A stretch of 10,057 nucleotides of DNA from NCBI GenBank assembly GCA_035516075.1, contig DATJAQ010000134.1, positions 1 through 10,057 on the forward strand. Reading direction: 5' to 3'. The position numbers and the translations under genes were made by a program. The stretch's first letter is position 1. Every line of letters starts with the position of its first letter. Below, piece after piece: positions 1 through 6,437 of this stretch. The stretch comes from Gp13-AA77 sp035516075 (lineage in GTDB: Bacteria > Acidobacteriota > Terriglobia > UBA7540). The notes under the pieces were generated by a model. It did not search any database and was not told the DNA's origin. It worked only from the letters and a program-made list of their open reading frames with translations.

Positions 1-168
1 GTCGTCGCTCGCGGCGTTGAAGGCGCTCTTGACTCCAGCGACGCTCTGGGGTGTGAGAGCCTGAAGCGGAGGCTGGCCGGCAGGCACCTTGCTGCCGCCG
101 TAATAGTGCACAATCCCGCCCGCCAAAGCCGCGGCAAGGACTGCACTCAACATGTATCTGAGCTTCAT
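1..168 (-). CDS. exported thioredoxin-like protein of the mer-type operon (N-terminal part, cut by window edge)
   Basis: Only the first 56 codons are in the window and the frame is open to base 1. It begins MKLRYML, followed by a hydrophobic stretch (about residues 6-20) that looks like a signal peptide or signal anchor. A linker with YYGGSKVPAGQPPL then leads to a helical start, LTPQSVAGVKSAFN. No cysteine motif falls inside the visible part. Short proteins with this kind of N-terminus sit after merT in acidobacterial mer operons and are usually thioredoxin-fold proteins; that identity is from memory of the family, not shown here. The ATG lies 4 bp after the merT-like stop, so it belongs to the same transcript. 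An envelope-located thiol or redox role in metal handling is inference. Confidence 0.6.
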   Translation of the reverse strand, partial: MKLRYMLSAVLAAALAGGIVHYYGGSKVPAGQPPLQALTPQSVAGVKSAFNAASDD

Positions 169-172
169 TTGT

Positions 173-553
173 TCACCGGGCCAGCAGGCTGGCCACCGCG
201 TTTGCCAGGGCCTGCGGGAAGAAGATCGCTATCACAACGAAAGCCGTCGACGTCCACAGCGGCACGGACGCAATCGCGCTCGGTCGGCGCCGGCACTTTT
301 TCGCCCGCCAGGCCTGGTAGAACCCATAAGCGATGAACAGGGACGACGCCCCCAATAGGTACGGTCGGGCAACAGTGAGAAACGTGGAGCTCTCGGCAAT
401 CCCTGCAGCAGCGACGAACGGCAGAAGGGGCCAGCAGCAACTGGATGCGGCGAGCACGCTCCCAGTCGCGGCGACACTGGCGATCGCCGTGCGCGCGCCT
501 CGATGGCGGCCGGACCCGGCGACAAGGTCATCCTTCCGGATAGGTTCTGCCAC
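173..553 (-). CDS. merT: MerT-like mercuric ion transporter
   Basis: 126 residues, inner-membrane protein. Three hydrophobic segments are visible, at about residues 22-50, 60-80 and 98-122. The vicinal cysteine pair C39-C40 (ASSCCWPLLPF) sits in the first segment, as in MerT, where it accepts Hg(II) from the periplasm. A single cysteine (C87, AKKCRRR) lies in the cytosolic loop between segments 2 and 3, where classical MerT has two. The start is GTG at 553, with AGGGAG nine bases upstream; there is no in-frame ATG. It overlaps the end of the upstream thioredoxin-fold gene by 26 bp, suggesting translational coupling. Expected role: Hg(II) uptake to a cytosolic reductase not seen in this window. 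A related heavy-metal permease is the alternative. Confidence 0.8.
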   Translation of the reverse strand: MAEPIRKDDLVAGSGRHRGARTAIASVAATGSVLAASSCCWPLLPFVAAAGIAESSTFLTVARPYLLGASSLFIAYGFYQAWRAKKCRRRPSAIASVPLWTSTAFVVIAIFFPQALANAVASLLAR

Positions 554-860
554 GTTTCACAGCTCCCTGCGCGTTTCTCAAAGCCTTCCGAATCATTTCC
601 TCGGCCGGCAGACCGCCTGAGTACAGACGGCAGCCGAGCCCCGATTGCGGTACGCATGTGGAGCCATCCTCGATGTCGAGTCCGTTCACTCGGATCGTCG
701 GCGACCCGATGAATTTCAATGCCTCTGCTTCCGCTTTATCCTTTACCTCGATCTCGCCCACCTCAACCGCCAATCCTTCCTGCCGGAGAACGGCCTTGAG
801 CCGGTCGACGGCGAGCAGATAGTTGGGACAGCCCGCCAAATATAGAACCTCAACCTTCAT
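528..860 (-). CDS. thioredoxin-fold CPN-motif protein (DF-family / alkylmercury-lyase-like annotation)
   Basis: 110 residues, no signal peptide, so probably cytosolic. The thioredoxin-like layout is clear: strand MKVEVLYLAGCPN with C11 at the start of a helix, a cis-proline-type motif GSPTIRVNG (P54), then C69 and C77 (GLGCRLY) and a final helix PAEEMIRKAL. C11 is followed by PN rather than a second cysteine, so this is not a classical CXXC oxidoreductase. Relatives occur between merR and merT in mercury operons and are variously annotated as DF-family (seleno)protein or alkylmercury lyase-like; the exact reaction is unknown to me. The ATG at 860 was preferred over an upstream start at 905 because the thioredoxin fold begins here. 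It overlaps the merR end by 11 bp, so the two are probably coupled. Confidence 0.75.
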   Translation of the reverse strand: MKVEVLYLAGCPNYLLAVDRLKAVLRQEGLAVEVGEIEVKDKAEAEALKFIGSPTIRVNGLDIEDGSTCVPQSGLGCRLYSGGLPAEEMIRKALRNAQGAVKRGRTYPEG

Positions 861-1290
861 CGGAGCCTCGACGGGCAATTTCTTCGAGCACCGGGCAAGG
901 CCCATGGTGCGCCGCTTCCCCGGCGCTCAGCTTCCGTTCGCACTGTCGCAGGCTTTCTGTGGGCTGCCGCTCCATGGCGCCGAGCCCCCGCAACCTGCTG
1001 CGAACATCGGTGAGTTTGGCCAGCAGCAGGTCGCGCACGTGGCCGCAAGCCCCGTTCTCGTCGTGCTGCAGAATCAGTAGCTCGCGGACTTCGGGAAGGG
1101 AGAACCCTAAGCGCTGTGCCCGGCGGATGAAATGAATCCGTCGAACGTCATTCGGGTTGAACCGACGAAAGCCGCCCTCGCTTCGCTCCTTGCGCTCCAG
1201 TAGGCCCCGCCTTTCGTAGAACCGGATGGCATCCACGCTCAGCCCGGTTCGCTCAGAGACTTTGCCAATCAGGATCCCTGTCCTTCCCAT
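850..1290 (-). CDS. merR: MerR-family metal-responsive regulator, mercury type
   Basis: 146 residues from the ATG at 1290. The N-terminal winged helix-turn-helix is typical: ILIGKVSERTGLSVDAIRFYERRGLL, then GGFRRF and a second helix ending FSLPEVRELL. A long dimerisation helix and a metal loop follow. Counted from this ATG, three cysteines lie at C82 (ACGHVRD), C117 (RQCERKL) and C132 (HGPCPVL). The 35-residue gap between the first two equals that of Tn501 MerR (C82, C117, C126), and the third is in a similar CP context, so the Hg(II) triad is probably intact. The CC pair of ZntR-type sensors is absent. A TTG at 1299 was rejected as start because it lies inside the predicted -10 box. The gene heads the operon and its own operator is adjacent, so it is probably autoregulated. 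Confidence 0.9.
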   Translation of the reverse strand: MGRTGILIGKVSERTGLSVDAIRFYERRGLLERKERSEGGFRRFNPNDVRRIHFIRRAQRLGFSLPEVRELLILQHDENGACGHVRDLLLAKLTDVRSRLRGLGAMERQPTESLRQCERKLSAGEAAHHGPCPVLEEIARRGSDEG

Positions 1291-1298
1291 ACGCTTCA

Positions 1299-1330
1299 AG
1301 GATACACTCTGGAGTTAGCTCCAGAGTCAA
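1299..1330 (-). promoter_or_regulatory. MerR-family promoter of the merR operon
   Basis: On the minus strand TTGACT (1330-1325) is followed by a 20-bp spacer and TATCCT (1304-1299). A spacer longer than the usual 17 bp is the hallmark of promoters that MerR-family activators untwist. The predicted transcription start is about base 1292, only a few bases ahead of the merR ATG at 1290. From memory, the sequence closely resembles the ZntR-controlled zntA promoter of E. coli. Confidence 0.85.
1306..1327 (-). promoter_or_regulatory. MerR operator dyad
   Basis: Perfect 9-bp inverted repeat ACTCTGGAG / CTCCAGAGT separated by CTAA, lying entirely between the -35 and -10 boxes. This is where a MerR-family dimer binds. 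No second copy was noticed in the window, so the adjacent merR gene is the obvious partner. Confidence 0.85.
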
Positions 1331-1490
1331 GCGCGAAATCCGCCCTGCGGCGGGCTGGCCCGACTAGGTCGCTCGTCGCTCTGCCAGTCAGCACCCGTAC
1401 GCGACGCACGCCCGGCGCTTGCGAATCGGTCCTCGAGACCGGGTTTGCCGGAGGGCAGCGGCAGTGCTAGGCTTGCAGGGGAGAAAGTTC

Positions 1491-2108
1491 GTGAGGGTCC
1501 TGATACACACAATCGCGGCGGCGAAGCGGGCGCTCGCGCCCCTGTCTCTTCTCTTTCTTGGGGCTGTTATGCTGACTGGCGCGGTTCGCGCTTCGGGGGC
1601 AGCACAGCCGACGCTGCACCTGCTCGATACGAACGGCCGGCTCGTGGATCCCTTCCAAGGACATGCCCGCGCCACGGTCTTCATTTTTGTCCGCACGGAC
1701 TGTCCCGTCACCAACCGCTACGCCCCGCTAATTCGCCGCTTGCACAAGGAGTTCACGCCGCGCGGGGTCGCTTTCTGGCTGGTTTATCCCAGCGCGCTGG
1801 CTACGACCGCGGCTATTTTGAACCATGATCGCGACTTCCAGTTTGACTGCCCGGCGTTGCGCGATCCGCACCACGAGCTGGTAAAGCTGACGGGTGCCGA
1901 TATCACTCCGGAGGCGGTGGTAGTTGTGACGGGCCAGCGCATCGTGTATCGCGGCCGCATCGACAACCAATACGTCGATTTCGGCGTCACGCGCCCTGCC
2001 GCTACCACCCACGACTTAGCGGACGCCCTCGCGGCGACGCTCGCCGGCAAACCGGTGGCGGTGGCCAGCACCCGCGCGATCGGCTGTTACATCTCGGACC
2101 TGCCATGA
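1491..2108 (+). CDS. exported redoxin-domain (AhpC/TSA-thioredoxin-like) protein
   Basis: 205 residues. The start is GTG at 1491, preceded by AGGGGAGA seven bases upstream; an earlier in-frame start at 1419 has no such site and would place charged residues before the signal. Residues 1-37 form a signal peptide: basic start, hydrophobic core LSLLFLGAVMLTG, likely cleavage near RASGA. The thioredoxin-like core has strand ATVFIFVRTDCPVTNRY with the putative active cysteine C71, a helix RRLHKEF, and a cis-proline-type TPEAVVV (P140). Further cysteines are C120 (DCPAL) and C199 in the C-terminal tail GCYIS. There is no CXXC, so a one- or two-cysteine peroxiredoxin-like or metal/thiol role is more likely than a disulfide isomerase. 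It overlaps the next gene by ATGA, so both are translated together. Precise substrate unknown. Confidence 0.85.
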   Translation: MRVLIHTIAAAKRALAPLSLLFLGAVMLTGAVRASGAAQPTLHLLDTNGRLVDPFQGHARATVFIFVRTDCPVTNRYAPLIRRLHKEFTPRGVAFWLVYPSALATTAAILNHDRDFQFDCPALRDPHHELVKLTGADITPEAVVVVTGQRIVYRGRIDNQYVDFGVTRPAATTHDLADALAATLAGKPVAVASTRAIGCYISDLP

Positions 2109-4078
2109 GACGTGCCGTCCACCTCGGTGCCGCCGGGCTGTCTGCGGCTGCCGTGCTCGGTCTCCGTCTCGCGTTGGTTCCTGCGAGTCCGGCCGCACGT
2201 CCCGCATTGCCGCGCCCGCCCGATAGACGCGTGACGTTCAGCAAGGATGTGGCGCCCATCATTAACAAGAATTGCGCGCCCTGCCATAGGCCGGAGGAAG
2301 CGGGCCCTTTTAATCTCCTGACCTATGAAGACGTGCGTACGCATGCGCGGCAGATCGTGACGGTAACGGCCAGCCGCTTCATGCCCCCGTGGCTCCCCGA
2401 GCCCGGCTACGGCGACTTCGCCGGCGAACGTCGCCTGACCAGCGAAGAAATCGCAACCCTCGCGCGCTGGGTGGCGCAGGGCGAGGCGGAAGGCGATTCA
2501 CGCGACCTCCCGCCCGCGCCCCGCTTCACTCCCGGATGGCAGCTTGGCAAGCCGGACCTGGTGCTGACCATGGCCCAGCCCTATCACCTCGCGGCCACCG
2601 GCGTCGACGTCTACCGTAACTTCATCGTGCCGGCAACGGTCACTACCACGCGCTACGTGAAGGCCATCGAGATCCGGCCCGGCAACCCGAAGGCGCTCCA
2701 CCACGCCAACATCCTGGTGGATCCCAACGGCTCCTGCCGGCGCCTCGAGGGTCACCCTGGCGACGGCTTCTCTGGCATGGATGTTCGCACCGAGTCGGAG
2801 AGCTTCGATCCCGAAAGCCATTTTCTGTTCTGGAAACCGGGCAGCCAGCCCTACGTGGAGCCGGACGGCAGGGCTTGGGCGCTCAAGCCCGGAACCGATC
2901 TGGTGCTCAACATGCACATGCAGCCCACAGGAAAGCCGGAGACGCTCCAGGCCTCCGTAGGCCTGTACTTCACCGACATGCCCCCCGTGTACCATCCCAT
3001 GCTGCTGCAACTTGAGCGCGATGGGAAGCTCGACATTCCGGCGGGCGATCCGAATTTCACGGTGACGGACAGCTTCACGCTTCCCCTGGACGTGGAGGTG
3101 CTCGGCGTTTACCCGCACGCTCACTATCTGGGCACGGACCTCGAGGGCTGGGCCACAAGGCCGGACGGCAGCCGCGAATGGTTGATCTGGATCAAGCACT
3201 GGAACCTCGACTGGCAGGGCGTCTACCGTTACAAGCGGCCCGTCGTGTTGCCGCGAGGCAGCGTGCTGCACATGCGCTATACCTACGACAACACGGAACG
3301 GAATCCGCGCAATCCCTTCACCCCGCCCCGCCGCGTGGTGGCGGGCAATCGGGCCACCGACGAAATGGGTCACCTCTGGGTGCAGGTGCTGCCGCGCCAA
3401 GCGGAGATTGGCGGCAAGGACTCCAGAATCATCCTTCAGGAAGCGATGATGCGCCACTGGCTGGCCAAGTATCCGGACGACTTTGTGGCTCACTACAATC
3501 TCGCCTCCGCTCTCGCCAGCGAAGGCAAGTTGGATGAAGCGGTCACGAACTTCGCCGAGGCGGCGCGCGCCCAGCCCACGGACGCCACGGCCGAGAACGG
3601 CTGGGGCGCGGCGCTCGAAGCGCAGGGCAACCTTTCCGCCGCTAGCGCCCACTACCGCGAGGCTCTGCGCCTGGAACCGGACGATCCGGACGCGCTTTAT
3701 AACCTCGGGAACTGCCTCCTGCAGAGAGATGATTTCGCGGCGGCGGCGGAGCAATTCCGCAGGCTGGTTCAACTGAGGCCCGATGACTCCGGCGCGCGCG
3801 GCAAGCTGGCCCGCGCGCTGGGCGCGGCGGGTACCGTGCTGGCCGGCGAAAACCGCCTGGACGACGCCATCCGCGACTTCCGTGAGTCGTTGGCACTCGC
3901 GCCCGACAGCGCCGACGCCTATAACAACCTGGGCGGCGCGCTGGCCCGCAAAGGCGAGTTGGCGGAGGCGGAGACGGACTTCGAACGGGCCTTGCAGCTC
4001 AACCCCGGCCATTCGCAAGCGCGCAACAACCTGCGCCTGGTCCGCGAGGAGATGACGCGGCAGGCGGCGCCCCGGTAG
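2105..4078 (+). CDS. cytochrome c - PHM-like copper monooxygenase - TPR fusion protein
   Basis: 657 residues, probably exported (hydrophobic residues 7-26 after MRR). Domain 1 (about 43-130): a haem-c site CAPCH (C57, C60, H61) with the likely axial methionine M93 in RFMPPW. Domain 2 (about 150-435) resembles the copper type II, ascorbate-dependent monooxygenase fold. The CuH ligands are H199-H200 (KALHHANIL) and H271 (LVLNMHMQ); the CuM ligands are H338 and H340 (YPHAHYLG) and M421 (TDEMGHLW), the same order as in peptidylglycine monooxygenase. Domain 3 (about 455-650): four to five TPR units such as AYNNLGGALARKGELAEAETDFERALQLNPG. The ATG overlaps the redoxin stop. The haem may feed electrons to the copper pair, with TPRs binding a partner; that is inference. 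The substrate cannot be read from sequence, and catalysis is unproven in bacterial homologues that I know of. Confidence 0.88.
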   Translation: MRRAVHLGAAGLSAAAVLGLRLALVPASPAARPALPRPPDRRVTFSKDVAPIINKNCAPCHRPEEAGPFNLLTYEDVRTHARQIVTVTASRFMPPWLPEPGYGDFAGERRLTSEEIATLARWVAQGEAEGDSRDLPPAPRFTPGWQLGKPDLVLTMAQPYHLAATGVDVYRNFIVPATVTTTRYVKAIEIRPGNPKALHHANILVDPNGSCRRLEGHPGDGFSGMDVRTESESFDPESHFLFWKPGSQPYVEPDGRAWALKPGTDLVLNMHMQPTGKPETLQASVGLYFTDMPPVYHPMLLQLERDGKLDIPAGDPNFTVTDSFTLPLDVEVLGVYPHAHYLGTDLEGWATRPDGSREWLIWIKHWNLDWQGVYRYKRPVVLPRGSVLHMRYTYDNTERNPRNPFTPPRRVVAGNRATDEMGHLWVQVLPRQAEIGGKDSRIILQEAMMRHWLAKYPDDFVAHYNLASALASEGKLDEAVTNFAEAARAQPTDATAENGWGAALEAQGNLSAASAHYREALRLEPDDPDALYNLGNCLLQRDDFAAAAEQFRRLVQLRPDDSGARGKLARALGAAGTVLAGENRLDDAIRDFRESLALAPDSADAYNNLGGALARKGELAEAETDFERALQLNPGHSQARNNLRLVREEMTRQAAPR

Positions 4079-4236
4079 CCTGCGTTCGTCACAAAGTACA
4101 TCGGCGCGAGAATGGGAACGGCGCAGCCGCTGGCGGAATTTCGCGGATTTGGAAAGCCCTGAGTGGGGAGGTCTGGGCAGCGCCGGGCGAGCGAACTCGA
4201 GTCCGCGCAAAGCTGCCGAAGGCCACAGGCCGCGCC

Positions 4237-4617
4237 TTAGGTAGCCCGGCGCAGGTGCGGCTCAGCGTGGCGATAGTTCTGTTCGGCAGCGAAGCGATCG
4301 TGTTCGTTGAGGTACTCTTCGATGCCGTCGGTCAGGCAGCGCACGTCCGCCTCTTCTTCTTCGCCGCCCCACCATTTACGGGCTTCGATCAGGCGAGTCA
4401 CGTCAGCCTCGGGGTCCCAACACAAGGCGATGTGCTTGTGGCGGGGAAACCAAATCACTTCCAGCTTCCCGGGGAACGGGCCGTCGTGGTCGAAGGGCCT
4501 AACCTGGTACAGCTTGTAAGGCTCGAGCGCCTGCGCCACCTCGTCACGAATGTTGTCCGCCGCAACCTCTTCGGGGGATTCTTCCAGGATTGTGAAGGTG
4601 GCATGATCGCTGCTCAT
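4237..4617 (-). CDS. hypothetical acidic soluble protein
   Basis: 126 residues, not recognised. The protein is soluble-looking, with no signal peptide or membrane segment. It is rich in Glu/Asp, with an EEEE run at residues 85-90, and has aromatic or Trp-containing stretches (KLEVIWFPRHKHIALCWDPEADV and RKWWGG). Two cysteines are not in a motif. The ATG at 4617 has GGGGA about nine bases upstream on the minus strand, which supports it as a real gene, as does a regular alternation of predicted strands and helices in the middle. It is convergent with the TPR gene and 302 bp downstream of the GH18 gene, so it is probably transcribed alone. No function is proposed. Confidence 0.65.
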   Translation of the reverse strand: MSSDHATFTILEESPEEVAADNIRDEVAQALEPYKLYQVRPFDHDGPFPGKLEVIWFPRHKHIALCWDPEADVTRLIEARKWWGGEEEEADVRCLTDGIEEYLNEHDRFAAEQNYRHAEPHLRRAT

Positions 4618-4919
4618 CGCATGGTCCCCTTTCGGGCGAGAACGCCTTTCGAAGACGCCCGGCCCAGCCGAGAGTTACCCCGGGGCGTACGTTGGACGGC
4701 TCGCGGAGGTGACAGCACCGAGCCCGCCCCGGGGGCATTCGCCAGTCCCACTATGAATCAACCCACGGCTGGGGAAGTGACGGGCGTCACCGTTGGGAGT
4801 GACGCGGCGGGCGGGGCGGCCGTCGAGCCGCCGTTCGCGCGCGGAACTGCGCTCGTAGCCGTTGCTCCGGTGAGGGGGCCTGAGGCCGGGCCCCGAGGTT
4901 CGCGGCCAGGCGACGCCCC
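4618..4919. other. intergenic region with several GC-rich dyads
   Basis: About 300 bp between the GH18 stop and the start of the orphan protein, with no convincing gene. It holds a dyad gtgacg-gg-cgtcac (4777-4790), a hairpin ggcggc-6-gccgcc (4815-4832) and a hairpin near the GH18 end (listed separately). No clear -10/-35 pair for the downstream minus-strand gene was seen. A 65-codon frame from 4753 on the plus strand has no ribosome site and runs into the GH18 end. Confidence 0.5.
4875..4894 (-). terminator. possible GC hairpin after the GH18 gene
   Basis: GGGGCC (4875-4880) pairs with GGCCCC (4889-4894) across an 8-base loop, about 25 bp after the GH18 stop. There is no T-run following it on the minus strand, so it is at best a non-canonical terminator or a mRNA 3'-end stabiliser. 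Confidence 0.3.
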
Positions 4920-6062
4920 TCAAGGCGTCTGCTTCAGGCTGGCGTGATACATCGCGTCGAGCAGGTCTTGCGTATGCCCGTCGTAATCCGCATCGAGGGA
5001 CCACAGGAAGGTCCCGCCCAGGTTGCGTTCCCAGTCCGAATACCATACCCGGTAAAACGTGGAAAACGGGTCGTCGTAGGTGATGAACCCCTGGTTCCCG
5101 TTGCTCCTCACCATGTAAGGCACTAGCGAAATCGGGTCGTAGCGGGTTTCCCAGCCGCCCTGGTTGATGCGCGGCTTGATGTAGGTTCCGTAGTTCTCGG
5201 AGAGCACGGTATTGTTGCAGGCTTTGCACGGGCCCCACAGTCCGTCAGAATTTGTGTAATAGTAGCCGTAGAACGGCGTGCCCATATTCAATTTGTCAGC
5301 CGGCAGGTGAATGCTGCCCAGATAAATGTCAGCCGCTTCCTTCACGCTGCCTCCCGGCTCGCACTCCCAGGGCTCCGGGTCGTGCGGATCGGGGAAGATG
5401 GGGGAGTTGAGCTGGCCGTCGTCGGTCCAGGGCCCCGCGCAGTCGTACATGAGGATGTTGAACTGGTCCAGCAGCGGTTCCACTTGGGAAAAGCCGTAGG
5501 CGCTGCCGCCCCAGGGCGCCACGTCGGCGGAAATCAGATACTGCGGCGAAGGGAGGACGGCGCGCAGCCGGGTCATCAAATTGAAGAACGCCGTACGGTC
5601 CGACTCGCTGGCCGGATACTCCCAATCGATATCCACGCCGTCGTACCCGTTGTGGTCGATGAATAGCTCCAGGTTCTGCACCAGGGTGGTGAGGACGGTA
5701 TTGTTGTTGTCGAGGGCGGGGAAGTCCCCGCCGAGTAGCAGCAGCACTTTGTCGCCTGCGGCGTGCGCGTTCTGGATCAGCTCGGGCTCTAGAAATCCGT
5801 ACGGCACGCTAAGGGCACCCGTCGAATCGAAGCTGACCCCGGCGTGATTGATCTGGGTGAGCTTGTGGAATGGAATCTGCGCCGAGCTGTAAGGCGGATC
5901 CTGGGCCCGGCTCCAATAGCCGTAGTCCCCCACCACGCGCTTGGTAAGCTGCTGGGTTCCGTCGATAGCCTGTCCGCGCGACGACGGTGGCGCCGCCATC
6001 ACCGCCATTGCGATCATTACGAGAGCCGCCGCGCTCGCCGGGGCTCGCCGATGAGGTTTCAT
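4920..6062 (-). CDS. secreted glycoside hydrolase family 18 (chitinase-like) protein
   Basis: 380 residues. The ATG at 6062 has GGGAGG eight bases upstream, and an upstream in-frame start at 6131 was rejected because it lacks this site and precedes the signal. Residues 1-32 are a signal peptide (basic MKPHRR, hydrophobic AAALVMIAMAVMAA, cleavage near GQA). The GH18 catalytic motif DGVDIDWEYP is intact, with D141, D144, D146 and the acid/base E148. Other family landmarks are the barrel strand KVLLLLGGD, MYD (205-207) and the closing tryptophan in GGTFLWSLD (W354). Four cysteines (C208, C233, C279, C282) could form disulfides in the exported enzyme. No carbohydrate-binding module is attached. 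Expected reaction: hydrolysis of beta-1,4-N-acetylglucosamine polymers such as chitin; endo-beta-N-acetylglucosaminidase activity is an alternative. Confidence 0.92.
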   Translation of the reverse strand: MKPHRRAPASAAALVMIAMAVMAAPPSSRGQAIDGTQQLTKRVVGDYGYWSRAQDPPYSSAQIPFHKLTQINHAGVSFDSTGALSVPYGFLEPELIQNAHAAGDKVLLLLGGDFPALDNNNTVLTTLVQNLELFIDHNGYDGVDIDWEYPASESDRTAFFNLMTRLRAVLPSPQYLISADVAPWGGSAYGFSQVEPLLDQFNILMYDCAGPWTDDGQLNSPIFPDPHDPEPWECEPGGSVKEAADIYLGSIHLPADKLNMGTPFYGYYYTNSDGLWGPCKACNNTVLSENYGTYIKPRINQGGWETRYDPISLVPYMVRSNGNQGFITYDDPFSTFYRVWYSDWERNLGGTFLWSLDADYDGHTQDLLDAMYHASLKQTP

Positions 6063-6107
6063 GGAAAGACCTCCCATAAGATGTCCACCTGCCACTGGGC
6101 GGCTAGC

Positions 6108-6135
6108 ATTATACGTCCGGCTGCCGGCCAAACAA
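6108..6135 (-). promoter_or_regulatory. promoter of the GH18 gene
   Basis: The -10 is a perfect TATAAT (6113-6108 on the minus strand). The best -35 is TTGTTT (6135-6130) with a 16-bp spacer, a weak match outside TTG. The predicted start near 6101 gives a leader of about 39 nt containing the GGGAGG ribosome site. The GC-rich spacer contains a CCGGC/GCCGG dyad. Confidence 0.5.
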
Positions 6136-6183
6136 AGCAGCAGAATAGCGCCGGCGGGCCGGCTGGGGCCGCAACCGCGCCAA

Positions 6184-6229
6184 GGCTACAAACCCGCAAG
6201 TGGCAGCAAACGTTGCACATTCCGGCTTT
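6184..6229 (-). repeat. KPEC repeat, copy W
   Basis: First of three related elements. The conserved block cacattccggctttgaac (from 6216) and the rest of the block are shared exactly with copy Y over 23 bp (6216-6238). The distal part ggctacaaaccc matches gggtgcaaatcc of the other copies at 9 of 12 positions, at the same 33-bp offset. On the minus strand one frame reads SSKPEC. Confidence 0.6.
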
Positions 6230-6251
6230 GAACTGCCCGTTTCGAGTTTTT

Positions 6252-6297
6252 GGGTGCAAATCCTCAAACCTCTGAAACCAAAGGACATTCCGGCTTT
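6252..6297 (-). repeat. KPEC repeat, copy X
   Basis: A 46-bp element bounded by gggtgcaaatc and acattccggcttt; the 22 bp between them are poorly conserved but have the same length as in copy Y. On the minus strand one frame reads KPECPLVSEV and stops. Confidence 0.65.
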
Positions 6298-6382
6298 TTC
6301 GCGCCGCATCCAGGCGGGCTGGCGGCGGCAGGGCGACGGTCCGCCCGCCGCACCGTGGCCGTTCGAGGTGCCTCAAGGGCCG

Positions 6383-6437
6383 GGGTGCAAATCGGTAAGC
6401 CATTCATTCCACTCCACATTCCGGCTTTGAACTGCCC
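6383..6437 (-). repeat. KPEC repeat, copy Y, overlapping a gene 3' end
   Basis: The same two conserved ends at the same 33-bp offset as copy X, plus the extended 23-bp identity (6415-6437) with copy W. It overlaps the last codons of the KSTGPRT-family gene, encoding its C-terminus GSSKPECGVE and stop. Confidence 0.7.

Noticed and set aside
1419..1490. Earlier ATG start for the redoxin gene
   Set aside because: It adds 24 charged residues before the signal peptide and lacks a ribosome site, while the GTG at 1491 has AGGGGAGA seven bases upstream.
2498..4210. 570-codon open frame antisense to the cytochrome/copper/TPR gene
   Set aside because: Long antisense frames are common opposite GC-rich genes. 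The opposite strand has clear domains and ligands, and this frame has none and no ribosome site.
4220..4236. Hairpin ggccacaggcc between the convergent genes as a terminator
   Set aside because: The stem is only four base pairs with a three-base loop and no T-run; too weak to call.
4753..4947. 65-codon plus-strand frame in the GH18/orphan intergenic region
   Set aside because: No ribosome site, low-complexity Gly/Ala/Pro-rich product, and it runs into the GH18 coding end.
6059..6403. 114-codon minus-strand frame between the GH18 gene and the repeats
   Set aside because: It is composed of GH18 promoter and repeat sequence, has no ribosome site and overlaps the GH18 start; better explained as non-coding.
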